From contig JBAIAC010000007.1 in assembly GCA_037349315.1 (NCBI GenBank), forward strand, positions 1,240,001 to 1,304,000: 64,000 nucleotides of DNA, written 5' to 3'. The notes under the pieces were generated by a model. It was given only the letters and a program-made list of their open reading frames with translations. It did not search any database and was not told the origin of the DNA. Below, piece by piece: positions 41,908 through 54,876 of the stretch. Source of the DNA: Chelydra serpentina. Lineage: Eukaryota; Chordata; Testudines; Chelydridae. Within the stretch, counting starts at the first letter, position 1. Each line of letters begins with the position of its first letter. The translations under genes and the position numbers were made by a program.

Positions 41908-42048
41908 GCTCTCCCTAGGGTGACCAGACAGCAAATGTGAAAAATCGGGACAGGGAGTTGGGGGGTAATAGGAGCCTATATAAGAAAAAGACCCCAAAAT
42001 CAGGACTGTCCCTATAAAATTGGGACATCTGGTCACCCCAGCTCTCCC
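41908..42048. mobile_element. hAT-like MITE (TAGGGTGACCAGA family), 8-bp TSD
   Basis: The 125-bp element 41916-42040 runs from TAGGGTGACCAGACAGCAA to CATCTGGTCACCCCA, with GCTCTCCC exactly duplicated at 41908-41915 and 42041-42048. It has no coding capacity; the 8-bp duplication fits hAT transposition. Confidence 0.92.
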
Positions 42049-42465
42049 TGACTCTCCTTTCGAAGAGTACACCCTGGGGAGCCAGAGATGCAGGGACAGC
42101 TGGATATTCCTGTGGTTAGGACAACACTGAGCCAGGAGGCAAAGAAAACAAGAAAACAAAGGCTGGTTCTGACTTCCTGAGTGACCTCACATGAGTCATT
42201 CAGCCTCTTTGTGCCGTGGCTTAGTAACCCTGATATCCATGGGTGTTGTGAGGCGGAAGCAATTCCTACTTGCAAAGTGCACTGGCCTTTCTGGAGGGAA
42301 GGTACCACATCAGATCCCAGTGCTGAGCACCTCCGGCGAAACACGGGCGGCCCCTCCGTTCTCAACTGTTTGTACATGGTGCACGCATGCACACACGCAC
42401 TGAGCAAGAGACAGTCCTTGCCCCCAGAAACGTCTCCTCTAATCAGACACAAAGGGTAGCAGAAA

Positions 42466-42606
42466 GGAAGGATTACTACCCCCAGTTCACAGCTGGGAAA
42501 CTGAGGCACAGAGCGACAGAGTGACTTAACCAAGGCCCCGGTGGGAGTCTGTGGCAGAGCTGAGTACTGAATCTGCAACTCCGGCTCAGTACAGTTGCTT
42601 AACCAC
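42466..42606 (-). repeat. MIR-type SINE
   Basis: CAGTTCACAGCTGGGAAACTG, AGGCACAGAGCGACAGAGTGA and TGGCAGAGCTGAGTACTGAAT are the reverse complement of the MIR core. Confidence 0.78.
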
Positions 42607-42742
42607 ATGGCCTTCGCTGAGGTTTTAAACCCACCTTCTTCACGTTTATTTGTAAGGAAACAAATATCTTAAAACACAAAGTGCCTAGTAGATAAAATGG
42701 GCTCCAATGCATTTCCCCCTTACAGCTGGTGAATTTCCATTA

Positions 42743-42991
<249 letters not shown>

Positions 42992-44263
42992 TCAGCTATT
43001 ACACGCCACTCCAGCACGTGCTTCGTGCCCTAGAAAGAGCTGGTTATGACGGTAAAAGTCAACAGGGCTTGAAATCAAAGGCTTGCTCATGTTGAGTTTT
43101 GGCATCACTGAAGTTTCATGGTGACTTGAGTTTTGCAATTGACTTCAATGGGATGTCACCCAAGGGCTCTACCAAGGACGTTCATTTTAGGTTCAGATTT
43201 GTAAATTACTTAAAAGCGGAACCAAATCATGTATCTGGAGCTACTGAGTGTCTTAGTTAGGCCAAATGAATCAATGCCATCTTATAGGGGTGACCCAATG
43301 CCCAGAGACGTCAATGCAAGGGCTTTCACTGGCTGCAGTGGGAGCTGGGGCTGATTCTTATGAACTATTATTGTTCTTGTGAGCCATGTATTGAGTCTGT
43401 CTCCCATTAGGGTCCTGGAGGGCTACAAGTTGTAATATTTATTCTAGAGAGACAATAAGAATCTTCCTCCAAACTCTTCTCCCAATGTTTGTATAAGCCA
43501 GTGTTCTCACAGGATGAATTCATTCCTGTTTTGCTTCCTACCTTACATTCAGCCTTCTCCAGCCTGTTTCAGTCTCTGATGTCCATGTAAGATTTTTTTC
43601 TCCTTACAAAGGGCCAGTTTCTGATGTCCTTGCTCACAATGAGTAGTAATTTCACACAGTGCCATTGAACTCATGCAGAGAAAGGTGCTACTCACATGGG
43701 TTAAGGGTATCAGAACCTGTCTCCTGGCTAGTGCCGCTGCGTTTCTCATGACCAGCCAGCAGTAAACACTCTTAGAGCACAGAGATGTGTCTCCTTTATT
43801 CGGTCTTCATTGACAGGTAAAATTTCTAGATAATACACAGCTAATACAGGGTCTGATCCTCTTTATGCTATAGCTGATGGGAGTTTAGTTGCTGAGTTCC
43901 AGTGGAACAGGACAGGGCCCCAAAATATTAAGGAATCTTCTCAACACCGTTCCTATTCTAGACTGAAATTGGCAGGAAGATCTCCCTAGATGACTGGGCC
44001 CAATCCAATATGCCACCTTGGAGCACTCTTCCGCACCCCACAAATCCCTGGGGCTGCATCAGCCCATGGCGCAGGGGAGAGCAACCTTACACTAGCTGGT
44101 AACAGTGGGGCCTGTTACACTAGAAAGCAGAAGCACACTGCTGCTGGCCATGTCTCCTTTCCTTGGCCAGGCCCCTGACATGGCTCCTATGCTGGTGGCA
44201 GCAAGGGGATGGGGATGATGTAGAGCTTTAATAATCCTTTGCAACATATTTTTAGACCTTCTA

Positions 44264-44320
44264 ATCTATCTATCTATCTATCTATCCATACACATATATA
44301 TATACTCACACACACACATC
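44264..44320 (+). repeat. (TATC)n / (CA)n compound microsatellite
   Basis: About six TATC units pass into ATACACATATATATATA and then an ACACACAC run. It directly abuts a CR1 end. Confidence 0.9.
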
Positions 44321-44324
44321 TATC

Positions 44325-44400
44325 ATAGAACTGGAAGGGAACTCGAGAGGTCATCTAGTCCAGTCCCCTGCACTCAAGGCAGGACTAAGTATTATCTAGT
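44325..44400 (-). mobile_element. CR1 LINE 3' end fragment
   Basis: CATAGAACTGGAAGGGAACTC, GAGGTCATCTAGTCCAGTCCC and AAGGCAGGACTAAGTATTATC are the reverse complement of a CR1 3' end, about 220 bp downstream (transcript sense) of exon A. Confidence 0.82.
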
Positions 44401-44461
44401 GCCTAAATATTCCTGATGGGATCGGCACATTCTTCTAATGACAATGAATATGGACCAATCA

Positions 44462-44806
<345 letters not shown>

Positions 44807-45344
44807 TTAACAGGGGCTTTGCCATTGGGAACAGGATCAGACCAGGAAAGGATCAGAGTGAAGAAATCTATCAAAGGATGGGAGCAAAAGACTAAAGAGA
44901 ATATCAAAGATGGGAGTTAAATAATTGGACTCCAGAGCCCCGAATCCATGAGGAGCACACAACGGGCACTGGATTCATTATTCAAACGAGGGGGTTAGAT
45001 GCAGCTCTGCTCTCTGCACACCATTAATACGAGGAAGCAACACAGAAAGAGCTGAGCTCCGAATAATGGTTTACTCACTATACACAAAACACGCTGCCCA
45101 GCTACAGATCGACACAGCCGCTCTGGTAGGGTTCTAGTGGCTTCCGCAGCAGAAGACAGGGAGACCCACTAGAGGGTTTCCAAAGTATTCTAAAAGGGGG
45201 CTTCCTAATTCCTATCATCCTTGGCTGGTGCCAATCAGTGGCGTGACTCTGTCTCCAAGGAAGGAAGACGTGCCCGTTTATCAGCTGAGGTTCCAGCCCT
45301 GTATCTTTAAACTAAACTAAACATATAAACGTCAACATTATCGA

Positions 45345-45595
45345 TTATTATCAGCAGTAATAATACCTAGTCCTTATCTAGCATGTTTCATGAGCAGATC
45401 TCAAAGCACTTTTCAAAAGAGGTCAGTATCACAACCCCCATTTTACAGATGGGCAAACTGAGGCACATATTGGTGACGTGGCTTGCCCAAGGGTATCCAG
45501 GAGCAGAACTGGGACTAGAACCAAGGTCTCTCTCCTAAGTCCCAGTCCAGTGCCCTATTTACTCACAAGGCTACACTGCCTCCTTCTCCTATTGG
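45345..45595 (-). repeat. MIR-type SINE
   Basis: CCCATTTTACAGATGGGCAAA, CTGAGGCACATATTGG and the GGAGCAGAACTGGGACTAGAA segment match the MIR core and 3' half in reverse complement. It lies upstream of exon A. Confidence 0.82.
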
Positions 45596-46886
45596 TGGGC
45601 TGTAGTGAAAGTAACTTCTTCCCAAATGCCAGTAAAAATAGAGTCCTCAGATGCCTCCTTCCAGGGCGACGTCTTTCTCCATGAACTCTTTCCACCTCTG
45701 CACAGCTCAGCTCTCCCTCTGCTTTGAGAGCGACAGGTGGGAAGTGCTAGATAAGAACGAGGTGGCACTACAGACAGTAGTTGATAATGCTGCAGTTGAT
45801 ATTTTTTGATCAACGTATAATCATGTGTTCAGTCCTGCACGGCGCTGAGTGCTGAGTCAGCGGCACAGGGCACATCAGAGCAAGCCTTACGTTTGCAGGA
45901 TGCAACCACTGGGTAATGAGAACCGTGGAAACACCTGCAAATTAATCCATAGATCTGGGGGACGGATCAAGGTGAATTACTCAGTGCTACCTACAAATGA
46001 CCAGCAAGAATCCGTCCGCAAGAACGCCTGGCATTCCACAGATACAGTCCCTACATCTCTCTTTACAGTCCCTGCCAAATCACCGCTTCTTTATGCAACT
46101 TACTCTGTGGCTCTCCAGACCATGTTCTCAATGAAGGTGCATTGGTTCAATTGTAGGGGATTCCTAGAAATGGAAGCGCTGCGTGACGCTAGTGGCAGAC
46201 TACAAATGGGTGCCCTGACACGGATCGGCCCAGAAAAATAGCAGCAATTTATACCAGATATCTATACAGGCAGGAATCACAGAACATCACCGTGTTGAGT
46301 CCTAGGAACTGGAACATTAACATGCCCATCTTTGACCCTTCCCCACAGCCTACGTCCCTTTTCACGGTGAGTCACTGGAATGAGTCAGTCTTTCTCAGCT
46401 CTGGCGCTTGGGTCTGCTGATATTGAGTTCTGGAAGATGGCTTCAGTGACTGGAGCCCTCACATACACACAATGATAGGTCAGGGCACTGTTTTTGATAT
46501 CATGTAATATATTACAGTGTACAGTGCTTACTACTGGCTGGTACTTCAGGGCAAAATTCTCCCCTCTGACCTTTACTACCAATCTCTTACCTGCAGTGAT
46601 GGATTTCTGCTGAATATTCTGCACTTGTTCTGCATACAGAACGTCAACTGATGTCAATGGAATTCTTGTGCACAGAATACGCAATAGAGATTTTCACTAA
46701 GGATGAGAGATCTGTAGCACTGATCAGTGAGAGTAATTTTATCCTTTTGGCTGAATGCACCCAATAGCAGGTCTGAGACATTTTAAAAAAGAGCTCAAAG
46801 CTCTGTAAAGTTATCCTTTAGGCCTCAATCAAGCTAACCGATTCAGTAGATCCTATTTATTTCATGTGTCATACAGACAATAAAGC
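45596..46886. other. Upstream intron sequence without recognised exon
   Basis: The expected TRIM9 coiled-coil exon was looked for here and not found. Bases about 46385-46690 have a reverse-strand open stretch without known domain and look repeat-derived. Confidence 0.45.
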
Positions 46887-47000
46887 ATAGAATCATAGAA
46901 GATTAGGAAGAGACCTCAGGAGGTCATCAAGTCCAACCCCCTGCTTAAAGCAGGACCAATCCCCAACTAAATCATCCCAGCCAGGGCTTTGATGGGATGT
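46887..47000 (-). mobile_element. CR1 LINE 3' end fragment
   Basis: AATCATAGAAGATTAGGAAG, AGGTCATCAAGTCCAACCCCC and CCAACTAAATCATCCCAGCC match the standard CR1 tail. Confidence 0.88.
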
Positions 47001-47306
47001 TCCATCATCATATGCAGCAACAAACCATTTGAAAAGCCTGCAGTAAATGGAACTGGAGAAATTCCGAGGTCACAGTTTTGCATTCATCGCTACAGTTACA
47101 CCACGGTATCTATGTACCTGTGATTCACCAGCCAGGTATTTGAACAGACAGCACTACTGACAAGGTAGCTTCATCTGATGATAAGTGAAATGTATCACCC
47201 AAGCATCCTCATTGCTCAGATACCGTAAGGTGAAATGAAGCATGCACTAATCTTCTGCACCCCATGTGACTGGCTGTTAAGAGTGTGCAATTACTCCTTC
47301 AGGCCA

Positions 47307-47446
47307 ATCAGGGATAGGGTGACCAGACAGCAAGTGTGAAAAATTGGGGCAGAGGGTGGGGGGTAATAGGAGCCTATAAAAGAAAAAGACCCCAAAATCA
47401 GGACTGTCCCTATAAAATCGGGACATCTGGTCACCCTAATCAGGGA
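47307..47446. mobile_element. hAT-like MITE (TAGGGTGACCAGA family), 8-bp TSD
   Basis: The 124-bp element 47315-47438 is nearly identical to 41916-42040 and 53171-53294, flanked by a perfect ATCAGGGA duplication at 47307-47314 and 47439-47446. Confidence 0.92.
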
Positions 47447-47736
47447 AATCTTGTGTTTCTCAGGTATAATTTAACCACCTATACATAATTACATACTACA
47501 CTGAAAACTGTCCAGAGCTCCATGTAACTCAGGCTGATATGCCCACGTATGCAGCAACGCATTAGTTAAAAGGATTGCCAACGAATAATTTTCTATATAG
47601 CTCCTGATTTGTATTGACTCTCCATTGTGTGCAAACACCCTTTTCCTGGTTTTATCCCTCTTTCTAGGAAAACAATATATTTGATTTGATTGCTGTGAAA
47701 CTGAAGCCAGAGTAATCCCCTTTGGTTTAACTAGAA

Positions 47737-47902
47737 TAATAGAATATCAGGGTTGGAAGGGACCTTAGGAGGTCATCTAGTCCAACCCCCTGCTCAAAGC
47801 AGGACCAATCCCCAATTTTTGCCCCATATCGCCTCCTCAAGGATTGAACTCACAACCCTGGGTTTAGCAGACCAATGCTCAAACCACTGAGCTATCCCTC
47901 CC
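47737..47902 (-). mobile_element. Cry-type SINE
   Basis: tRNA-like head with A box ATAGCTCAG (47887-47895) and B box complement GGATTGAACTCACAACC, then a CR1-like tail. It is shorter than the others because part of the CCCAAATGGCC linker is deleted (CATATCGCCTCCTCAAGG). Confidence 0.87.
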
Positions 47903-48101
47903 AGGTCTAATATCACTGAAGTCAGGAGTTGCACCAATGTACTGAGAAGAGAACCAGGTCTAGTCTGTCCATGCACCAGCAACCCTAACCAGATCGACAC
48001 AAGAGCATTCACAGCTCTGGAAACAACGTTAACTAGTGCACTGTTCAGGTAAAACCAGCAGGGGGAGCTCACACATTGTTTTTTGGTATGTTCCACCATA
48101 C

Positions 48102-48452
48102 CAAAGTGAAAACAAGGAGGAGTCCTTATGGCACCTTAGAAATTAACACATTTATTTAGGCATAAGCTTTCGTGGGGTATAACCCACTTCATCGGTGCTA
48201 ATGAGGCCACATCCACCTTGACTGAACTGGACTTGTTAGCACTGACCCCTCACTTGGTAAGACAACTCCCATCTTTTCATGTGCTGTATATTTATACCTC
48301 TCTACTGTATTTTCCACTCCGTGCATCTGATGAAGTGGGTTATAGCCCACGAAAGCTTATGCCCAAATAAATTTGTTAGTCTCTAAGGTGGCACAAGGAC
48401 TCCTTGTTGTTTTTGCTGATACAGACTAACACAGCTACCACTCTGAAACCTA
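48102..48452. mobile_element. Inverted-repeat retroelement fragment (GCATAAGCTTTCGTGGG family)
   Basis: The left arm holds TATGGCACCTTAGAAATTAAC and GGCATAAGCTTTCGTGGG. The right arm holds CCCACGAAAGCTTATGCC, TTAGTCTCTAAGGTGGCACA and CAGACTAACACAGCTACCAC. It is the third copy of the family seen at 23033 and 24927; no target duplication is evident. Confidence 0.72.
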
Positions 48453-48511
48453 TGAGGAAGATGTAATTCAATGCTAATTTGACACCCAAGTGATCTGAAA
48501 TTACTATCCTG

Positions 48512-48735
48512 AGAGGGAGGAGCACGACCTAGTGGCCAGGCCAGTAGACTCGAGCCCTGGCTTCTACTCCTGGCTCTGCCATTGACAAGCTGTGTGACCA
48601 TGCCCAAATCACATCCCTTCTCTCCGTTTCCCTCCTTGGTCTAGTTGGATTGTGAGGTCTTTGGGGCAGGGACTGTCTCTCACTATAGGTTTGATCCGTG
48701 CCTAGTATAGAGCCTCTTAGCACAAGTATAATACA
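48512..48735 (+). repeat. MIR-type SINE
   Basis: CTCCTGGCTCTGCCATTGACA, AGCTGTGTGACCATGCCC and TTTGGGGCAGGGACTGTCTC match the family and arrangement of 13030-13272. Confidence 0.82.
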
Positions 48736-49666
48736 AACGATAATATATAAAATACACTGTCTTCTAACACCAACCAGCCCCTCCGAACTCTTCTACTCCT
48801 TCTGCCAGCAATTTCTCAAGAAGCTCCTCTGTACCCTGGCTTATGAGCTGGGGTTTGGCTCATGTTGTCAAAAAGCCGGTGCCTCATGGGGCGTGTTGTT
48901 CCTGCCAGCTGCTGGTCTTTCCGTGGCGCATCGCAGCGCGTGAAGGTCACTGCTTCCACTCATTTCGGCCGCTTGAGATACTTTGACATTTTCAATTAGC
49001 CAGTTTTAATGACAGCCCCATTCACATCAGCTGTTTGCAGCACAATGTGTGGCCCTAAACTCATGGGGCTAAAGTCTGCTTTCCCTTTCAAGGGAACGGT
49101 ATGTAAACAGATTCCCTGCTAGCAAAGGCGTCAGGATGGTTTCCCTAGTCACTGCAGACATGGCCTGCCTCTGCTCTGCCGCCCAGCTTCTTAAACCACT
49201 TCAGAGCATAGTTAGGGCTAGTTTACAATGGCCAGGGGAACTGAGCTCCTGCCTTGCTTGCCCTGTCAAGGGGAAACAGACGTAGGACTGGGCCCCGAGA
49301 GTGTCACGGCCTGAATAAGCTGAGAGCAACTTGCTCCCTGGCCAATACAAATCTAACCCCGTCTATACCTTTAACACGGCTCCTCTGGGACTCGGCATCT
49401 CACTCCAAAGCCATTTCTGCTGCTCTCACCATTGTGTCGAGCATATTCACTTCATGTAAAGGCCTGAGACCCCGCACGGGTTATCATCAGCCCTCAGCGT
49501 CTTGGCTCATTGGGGCTGATTCCCTGCTGCCTTGTAACCTGGTCTAGTCATTTATGTCGGGCAAGGTGGGTGTAAAAGCCTCCTTGGGCCAGATTCTTGT
49601 CTCAGGTGCTTCGGTTCTAAACCCCCCTGTAATCCCAGTCTTCAGCGGTGGTACTCTGGGGTAAGG
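48736..49666. other. Upstream intron sequence without recognised features
   Basis: No exon or repeat family was assigned. Confidence 0.4.
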
Positions 49667-50332
49667 AATCATAGAATCATAGAATCTCAGGGTTGGAAGG
49701 GACCTCAGGAGGTCATCTAGTCCAACCCCCTGCTCAAAGCAGGACCAACCCCAACTAAATCATCCCAGCCAGGGCTTTGTCAAGCCTGACCTTAAAAACC
49801 TCTAAGGAAGGAGATTCCACCACCTCCCTAGGTAACCCATTCCAGTGCTTCACCACCCTACTAGTGAAAAAGTTTTTCCTAATATCCAACCTAAACCTCC
49901 CCCTCTGCAACTTGAGACCATTACTCCTTGTTCTGTCATCTTCTATCACTGAACAGTCTAGAGCCATCCTCTTTGGAACCCCCTTTCAGGTAGTTGAAAG
50001 CAGCTCTCAAATCCCCCCTCATTCTTCTCTTCTGCAGGCTAAACAATCCCAGTTCCCTCAGCCTCTCCTCATAAGTCATGTGCTCCAGCCCCCTAATCAT
50101 TTTTGTTGCCCTCCACTGGACTCTTTCCAATTTATCCACATCCTTCTTGTAGTGTGGGGCCCAAAACTGGACACAGTACTCCAAATGAGGCCTCACCAGT
50201 GCCGAATAGAGGGGAATAATCACGTCCCTCGATCTGCTGGAAATGCCCCTACTTATACAGCCCAAAATGCCGTTAGCCTTCTTGGCAACAAGGGCACACT
50301 GTTGACTCATATTCAGCTTTTCGTCCACTGTA
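49667..50332 (-). mobile_element. CR1 LINE, C-terminal ORF2 and 3' end
   Basis: The reverse strand encodes ORF2 pieces. One frame includes [37 protein letters not shown] and [20 protein letters not shown] second frame carries [20 protein letters not shown], so at least one frameshift is present. The tail ends CCAACCCTGAGATTCTATGATTC. It is the younger CR1 subfamily. Its upstream limit abuts a MITE at 50337. Confidence 0.92.
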
Positions 50333-50336
50333 AGGA

Positions 50337-50590
50337 AGGGTACGTCTACACTGCAATAAACAGCTCATGGCCGGCCCGGGTCAGCTGATTCAGGCTGGCG
50401 GGGCTCAGGCGGCTGAGCTGTCAAATTGCAGTATAGACATTTGGCCGTGGACTGGAACCCAGGCTTTGGGATCCTGCAAGGACAGGGGGTCCCAGAGCTT
50501 GAGCGCCGGCCCAAGCCCAGATGTCTAGACTGCAGATTTGTGGCTGGGCAGCCCGAGCCCCTGACTTTTATCACAGTGCAGACCCCGTGG
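50337..50590. repeat. hAT-like MITE (GGGTACGTCTACAC family)
   Basis: It starts GGGTACGTCTACACTGC and contains GGGTCAGCTGATTCAGGCTGG and CAAGCCCAGATGTCTAGACTGC, related to 37396-37664 but with a more decayed right end (CACAGTGCAGACCCC). Confidence 0.68.
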
Positions 50591-53162
50591 CTTTCTCAGG
50601 TTCTCTACTCACTGGCAACCGTTCAGATGACCTGCTTCGGGCCACATAGCGGCTCTGCAGGAGAAGCAGTCACTGCCCAGTCCTGGAACCTGCTCTGGTT
50701 CCTAAAGTGCGCGTTGACCACGAACACCGACGCACAGTGAACGCCACCCGCAGAGACTGCTTGTTTCTCTGTCGGTCGGCCCACTGATGGGCCGCGCAAA
50801 AGACGTGCCAAATGCACATAAAAGCAGCAGCCGCCCCTTCATCCCATCCTGCTGTGAAAACACTCTCTTGGGAAATGCGCATACTGCTAGGGAGGCAACA
50901 AATATGGGATTGGCAAAGCAATCTTTATCTTCTAATCTTCTTTGCAGCTTAAATCTCGGTTCAGTGAATTCATGTGCCTCTCCCTACAAAGTCAATGCTT
51001 TAATAATATCATCCGTGGAATCACCATCTGCTATACCTGGCAATGCACGGAAATCTCAGACGGTTTTATTTGGGCTAATTAAGAGAATGGTTTCAAGGAG
51101 AGACTACGGTCAATGGCAAGTCAGTCTAACCCGGGGGCCGACTGCAGATCAGATGCCCAATGCTGGTTCACATCAGGCCTTGCACTCTTCATGGACTGTC
51201 TGTGTTACTCGCTGCAAAGTATAACACACCGAAGCGTACGGGCAATAGACAATGCAAACGTATATACGGATTGCACTGCAGAGCTCAGGCACTGGATGTG
51301 TGTGGAGGAAGCACTAGACTGAACATGGGAATTTTAAACCTACAATATTATGCAAAGTCAAAACATCTGATAGTCCTCAGTAGTGTGACTAGCTGGCCCT
51401 AGACCAGCTCCAACACGTTTATGAAGCAGGATTAATGAAATTCCCACATATGTCAATAGATGCCGAGTGTTCAGCTGTGAGCACAATTGTCCTGTAATTT
51501 GGGCCCAGCGCTCACCCCCACAAAGCGGGACTCATCTGTGCAGGGCAGGGGAGACTGCGCCAGTTTGCAGCTGAAGGGCCTCCCTGTAATTCCCTCCACT
51601 CATTTCACTCCACGTGACCCGGTTCTGCTTCCTGACCTCTGACGCCAGTTCTGACCCTGGGCGCCGATTCTTGGCTCCCGACTCCTGCTCCAACCACTGG
51701 GCCTGACTCCTGCTCCAATCACTCGGCACGACTGCTCATGTCCCGGTCACGGGCCACAGACCATGCTGTAACAGACGGAGGGGGACAACTGAGTTGTAAC
51801 TGGGCTGCTGAACCCAGCCGAAGTTGTCGACAGGTTCCTACTGAGACTGCAAGTGTTCGGGGGGAGGGGCTGTCTTTTTAAATCTCCTGTGGGCAGAAGG
51901 AGGCCCCAATCCCGATGGGAGCTCTAGGTGCTGCTGTGAAAATTAACAAGACCTACTGCTAAGAACAGTCGCCATGTCTAGGAACGTGTTCGAAGTGGCC
52001 ACCATTCAGTCAAAATCCCCAATCCCCCAGGATGGGAAAACAAACCCTGCCCTCAAGACTGTACCAAGCAACAGAGCAACGGATCCACGTCTGCTTTTAT
52101 TTACATATCCCCCTCCCGACGCAGATTTCCTCTTCTATTTCTGATGGCCGGAATCGTCCCCCGCCCCCCAACCCCAGTGCTCGTCTGTGTTGTTAAAGGG
52201 CACCGGAGCAATAGGAGGTAAGACCGGGAGGTCTTTGGCTGGGAGAGGGCAGTTCAGAGCCCCAGCAGTCTCCTGAATAACTGTGCAAAGGCCCCACACT
52301 CCTCTGGGATGCAGCTTTCTAGGGCTACCGTAGCATCAGGCCAACTCCGGCTCTGTGCTGGGCAGAGACCAGGGCCCGTCTGAGTCCTCAGCACAACCAT
52401 GCAGCACTGATTTCCTGTGCATCCCTGCGTACCAGCAGAGGTGGCTAGTTAAGGTGCCCACCTGCCCCCCAGGGTGAGGTCAGGGCCCCCTGTGCATAGG
52501 CTGCAAGCAGCAGCTGGCGCAAGGCAGGGTTCGCTCTGTTCCTGCAGAGAGCCGCGGGAAGGTGACCTCCAGGACCAGTGCAGAGTCTCACGTCACCAGG
52601 CCATAGGTGTGTGAGGAGAAGAGGCCAAATCCAGCCCCAGACCTGGCCACCCTCCTGCATTGCTCCTCCAGTCTCTGGGATGGGCGAGCGGCCGCCGTCC
52701 CTCCGTGCCTCTGAACAGGGAACTAGGCCCTGGATCTCTGTTGGGCTGAGTCCTGTGACTTCTCCCTGGAATACCACCACCTCTGCGCTGGCCCAGAGAC
52801 CTCCCACGGTAGGCGTTAGCCCCCTGAACCAGAGCGGATTTCATCCCCAGTAAGCGCCAGGGCCATCCCATGGGCTGATGTCACACGGCCCACCCACCTC
52901 ATCACCAGAGCGCCGCACGGAGCGGGCACCAGGCCTCGTTAGTAGCTGTGAGTCCTCACACCTCAGCCCCGTTCTGTCCCTCATGCCCTTATTTCCCTGT
53001 TCAGTGAGCTCTGGGACCTCGCTGTGTTTAACAGCCAGGGGAAAGGGAATAAAAGGCCCCCCCGGGATGAAGTAATTGCCACAGCCCCTGTGCCTCGCTC
53101 TCTGGGGAGCCCCTCACTCAGCGCCCACAGAGGGGCCACCGGGGGAAGGGTGCTGGGAGGAG
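50591..53162. other. Upstream intron sequence; no exon recognised
   Basis: Searched for TRIM9 coiled-coil and B-box coding on the minus strand without success. Bases 52150-53150 are GC-rich but contain no convincing conserved frame. Confidence 0.45.
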
Positions 53163-53302
53163 AGCAGACTTAGGGTGACCAGACAGCAAGTGTGAAAAAT
53201 CGGGACAGGGGGTGGGGGGTATTCGGAGCCTATATAAGAAAAAGACCCAAAACTCAGGACTGTCCCTATAAAATCGGGACATCTGGTCACCCTAAGCAGA
53301 CT
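53163..53302. mobile_element. hAT-like MITE (TAGGGTGACCAGA family), 8-bp TSD
   Basis: The 124-bp element 53171-53294 is flanked by a perfect AGCAGACT duplication at 53163-53170 and 53295-53302. Its interior has GAAAAATCGGGACAGGGGGT and CTATAAAATCGGGACATCTGG. Confidence 0.93.
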
Positions 53303-53307
53303 CCAAA

Positions 53308-53517
53308 GAAGGAGGCAGTGGCGTAGCCAGGTTTAGAGCATAGGGGGAGCGGCGCTATAAAAAGGCACCTCCGCTCCCCCTGTACTCACCCCGGTGGCGC
53401 CCCGCCCGAGCCCGGCTCCGGCAGCGGGGCTAGGGGGGGCACTTTAAAAGGCCCGCGGCTCCCAGGGGGAGCGGCCGCTCCCCCTGCTCCCCACCTGGCT
53501 ACGCTACTGGAAGGAGG
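53308..53517. mobile_element. Second MITE family (CAGTGGCGTAGCCAGG), 8-bp TSD
   Basis: The element 53316-53509 (194 bp) starts CAGTGGCGTAGCCAGG and ends CCTGGCTACGCTACTG, a 15/16 inverted repeat. GAAGGAGG is exactly duplicated at 53308-53315 and 53510-53517. The interior is very GC-rich with GGGGGAGCGG/CCGCTCCCCC palindromes. It lies five bases from the target duplication of the previous MITE. Confidence 0.9.
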
Positions 53518-54628
53518 GTGTGTCAGATTTAAAGGGAAGACAAACTGAATCTCAGTGAAACGAGCCCTCTTCCCCTCGACACCTCCTTAGCTCGGGGCAA
53601 TCACCCTTTTCAACGTCTAGCTCCAAACCCACTTCACTGAGGGCCTTGGTAACCCTTCAAAGGCCACGCAGCCAGCACAGGGAAGGCCTGCCCTGGAAAG
53701 GTGGGCCCACATCTGCAGCTGGCCATGCGATGGACATCCCTGGAACCATAAGATCCCTCCAGAACCTTGGATTGGCTGAAGATACTGAGCTGGTGTAACC
53801 CACACACCTCCTGGGTGTGGTGTTCTGTCCCATCTAGTGGCACCGAGACCACGTAGCGAGAGAGAGATTATGAGTCTGCTCTATGGCCTTATTTAACAGC
53901 CAGTTGGCTTTTAGCTCACGCACTAAGCTCCAGAAGCCCCAGGTTCAATCCCGCCGACCGAGGGCTGTCGGCCTCACACTGGCTCTAGCTGCAGGGGCCT
54001 GAATTGCGTTATGCTTGTAACATCCATAAATGGCTGGACTCCTCACCGATAAACCTGGCTCTTGGTGACACAGAGTTTTCCTTTGGCTTTTCCTAATGAT
54101 GAAGTGCTAACGATCAGGGCAGTTATCTATCCCCTTATATAATTGTAACCATAACTCCCAGGCAATCACCGAAACAAAAGCAAGATAGTAACCCGAGATT
54201 GGTTCTCTGGAAAGTGTGGGTTTGCAATGAATTCCCAGTACTGGGGACGAAACTGCTAGATCCATCTAATCCGCATACACATACAAATCAGTGTCGTGGT
54301 GCTGTGCCGATACTGGCCAGGCGCTGAAAATGTAGGGCATTATAATGGGAGAACTGGATACTTTGCTGGGAGTCCTTTTGCTTCTGTGCAACTCAGGTAT
54401 GGGATTTTGTTGCTTGATCGTTGCCTTTTTCAAGAGAAGCCCACCTCTCTTGCTCGTTGTCCCAATAGTATGGCTGACTGGATTGGTCTTTATTCCTTGA
54501 GTTTAGGCGCTTTCCATTTTCCTTACCGGTCTGCTAGCGACAAGCATGATTATCTAGCCAGCATGAAGCCGAGTCGCAGTAAAAGGAGCGGCAGCAGGTC
54601 TGCAGAGGCCAACGCCTCTTTGTTACTC
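53518..54628. other. Upstream intron sequence without recognised features
   Basis: No exon or repeat family was assigned. Confidence 0.4.
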
Positions 54629-54876
54629 AGGGCTTGTCTACACTCAAAACAGTACAGAAGCACAGCTACGCCGCTGTAGCTTTTCAGGGTAGACAGAACC
54701 TATGCCGAGGGGAGAACCCCTCCTGTCAGTGTAGGTAATCCACCTCCCCGAGAAGTGGCAGCTAGGTTGAGGGAAGAATTCTTCTGTCAATCTAGCACAG
54801 TCTACATGGGGATTTTTCACACCCCTGACCAACATCGTTAAACTGACCTAATTTTGTAGCGTAGACCCCAGGCCTT
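54629..54876. repeat. hAT-like MITE (CAGGGCTTGTCTACACT end)
   Basis: The left end CAGGGCTTGTCTACACTC and right end TGTAGCGTAGACCCCAGG are inverted relatives; the interior includes AGTGTAGGTAATCCACCTCC. TTACTC occurs on both sides but an exact 8-bp duplication is not seen. Confidence 0.62.

Noticed and set aside
46385..46684. Possible upstream coding exon with a GT donor at about 46585
   Set aside because: The translation shows no TRIM9 coiled-coil similarity and the stretch looks repeat-derived.
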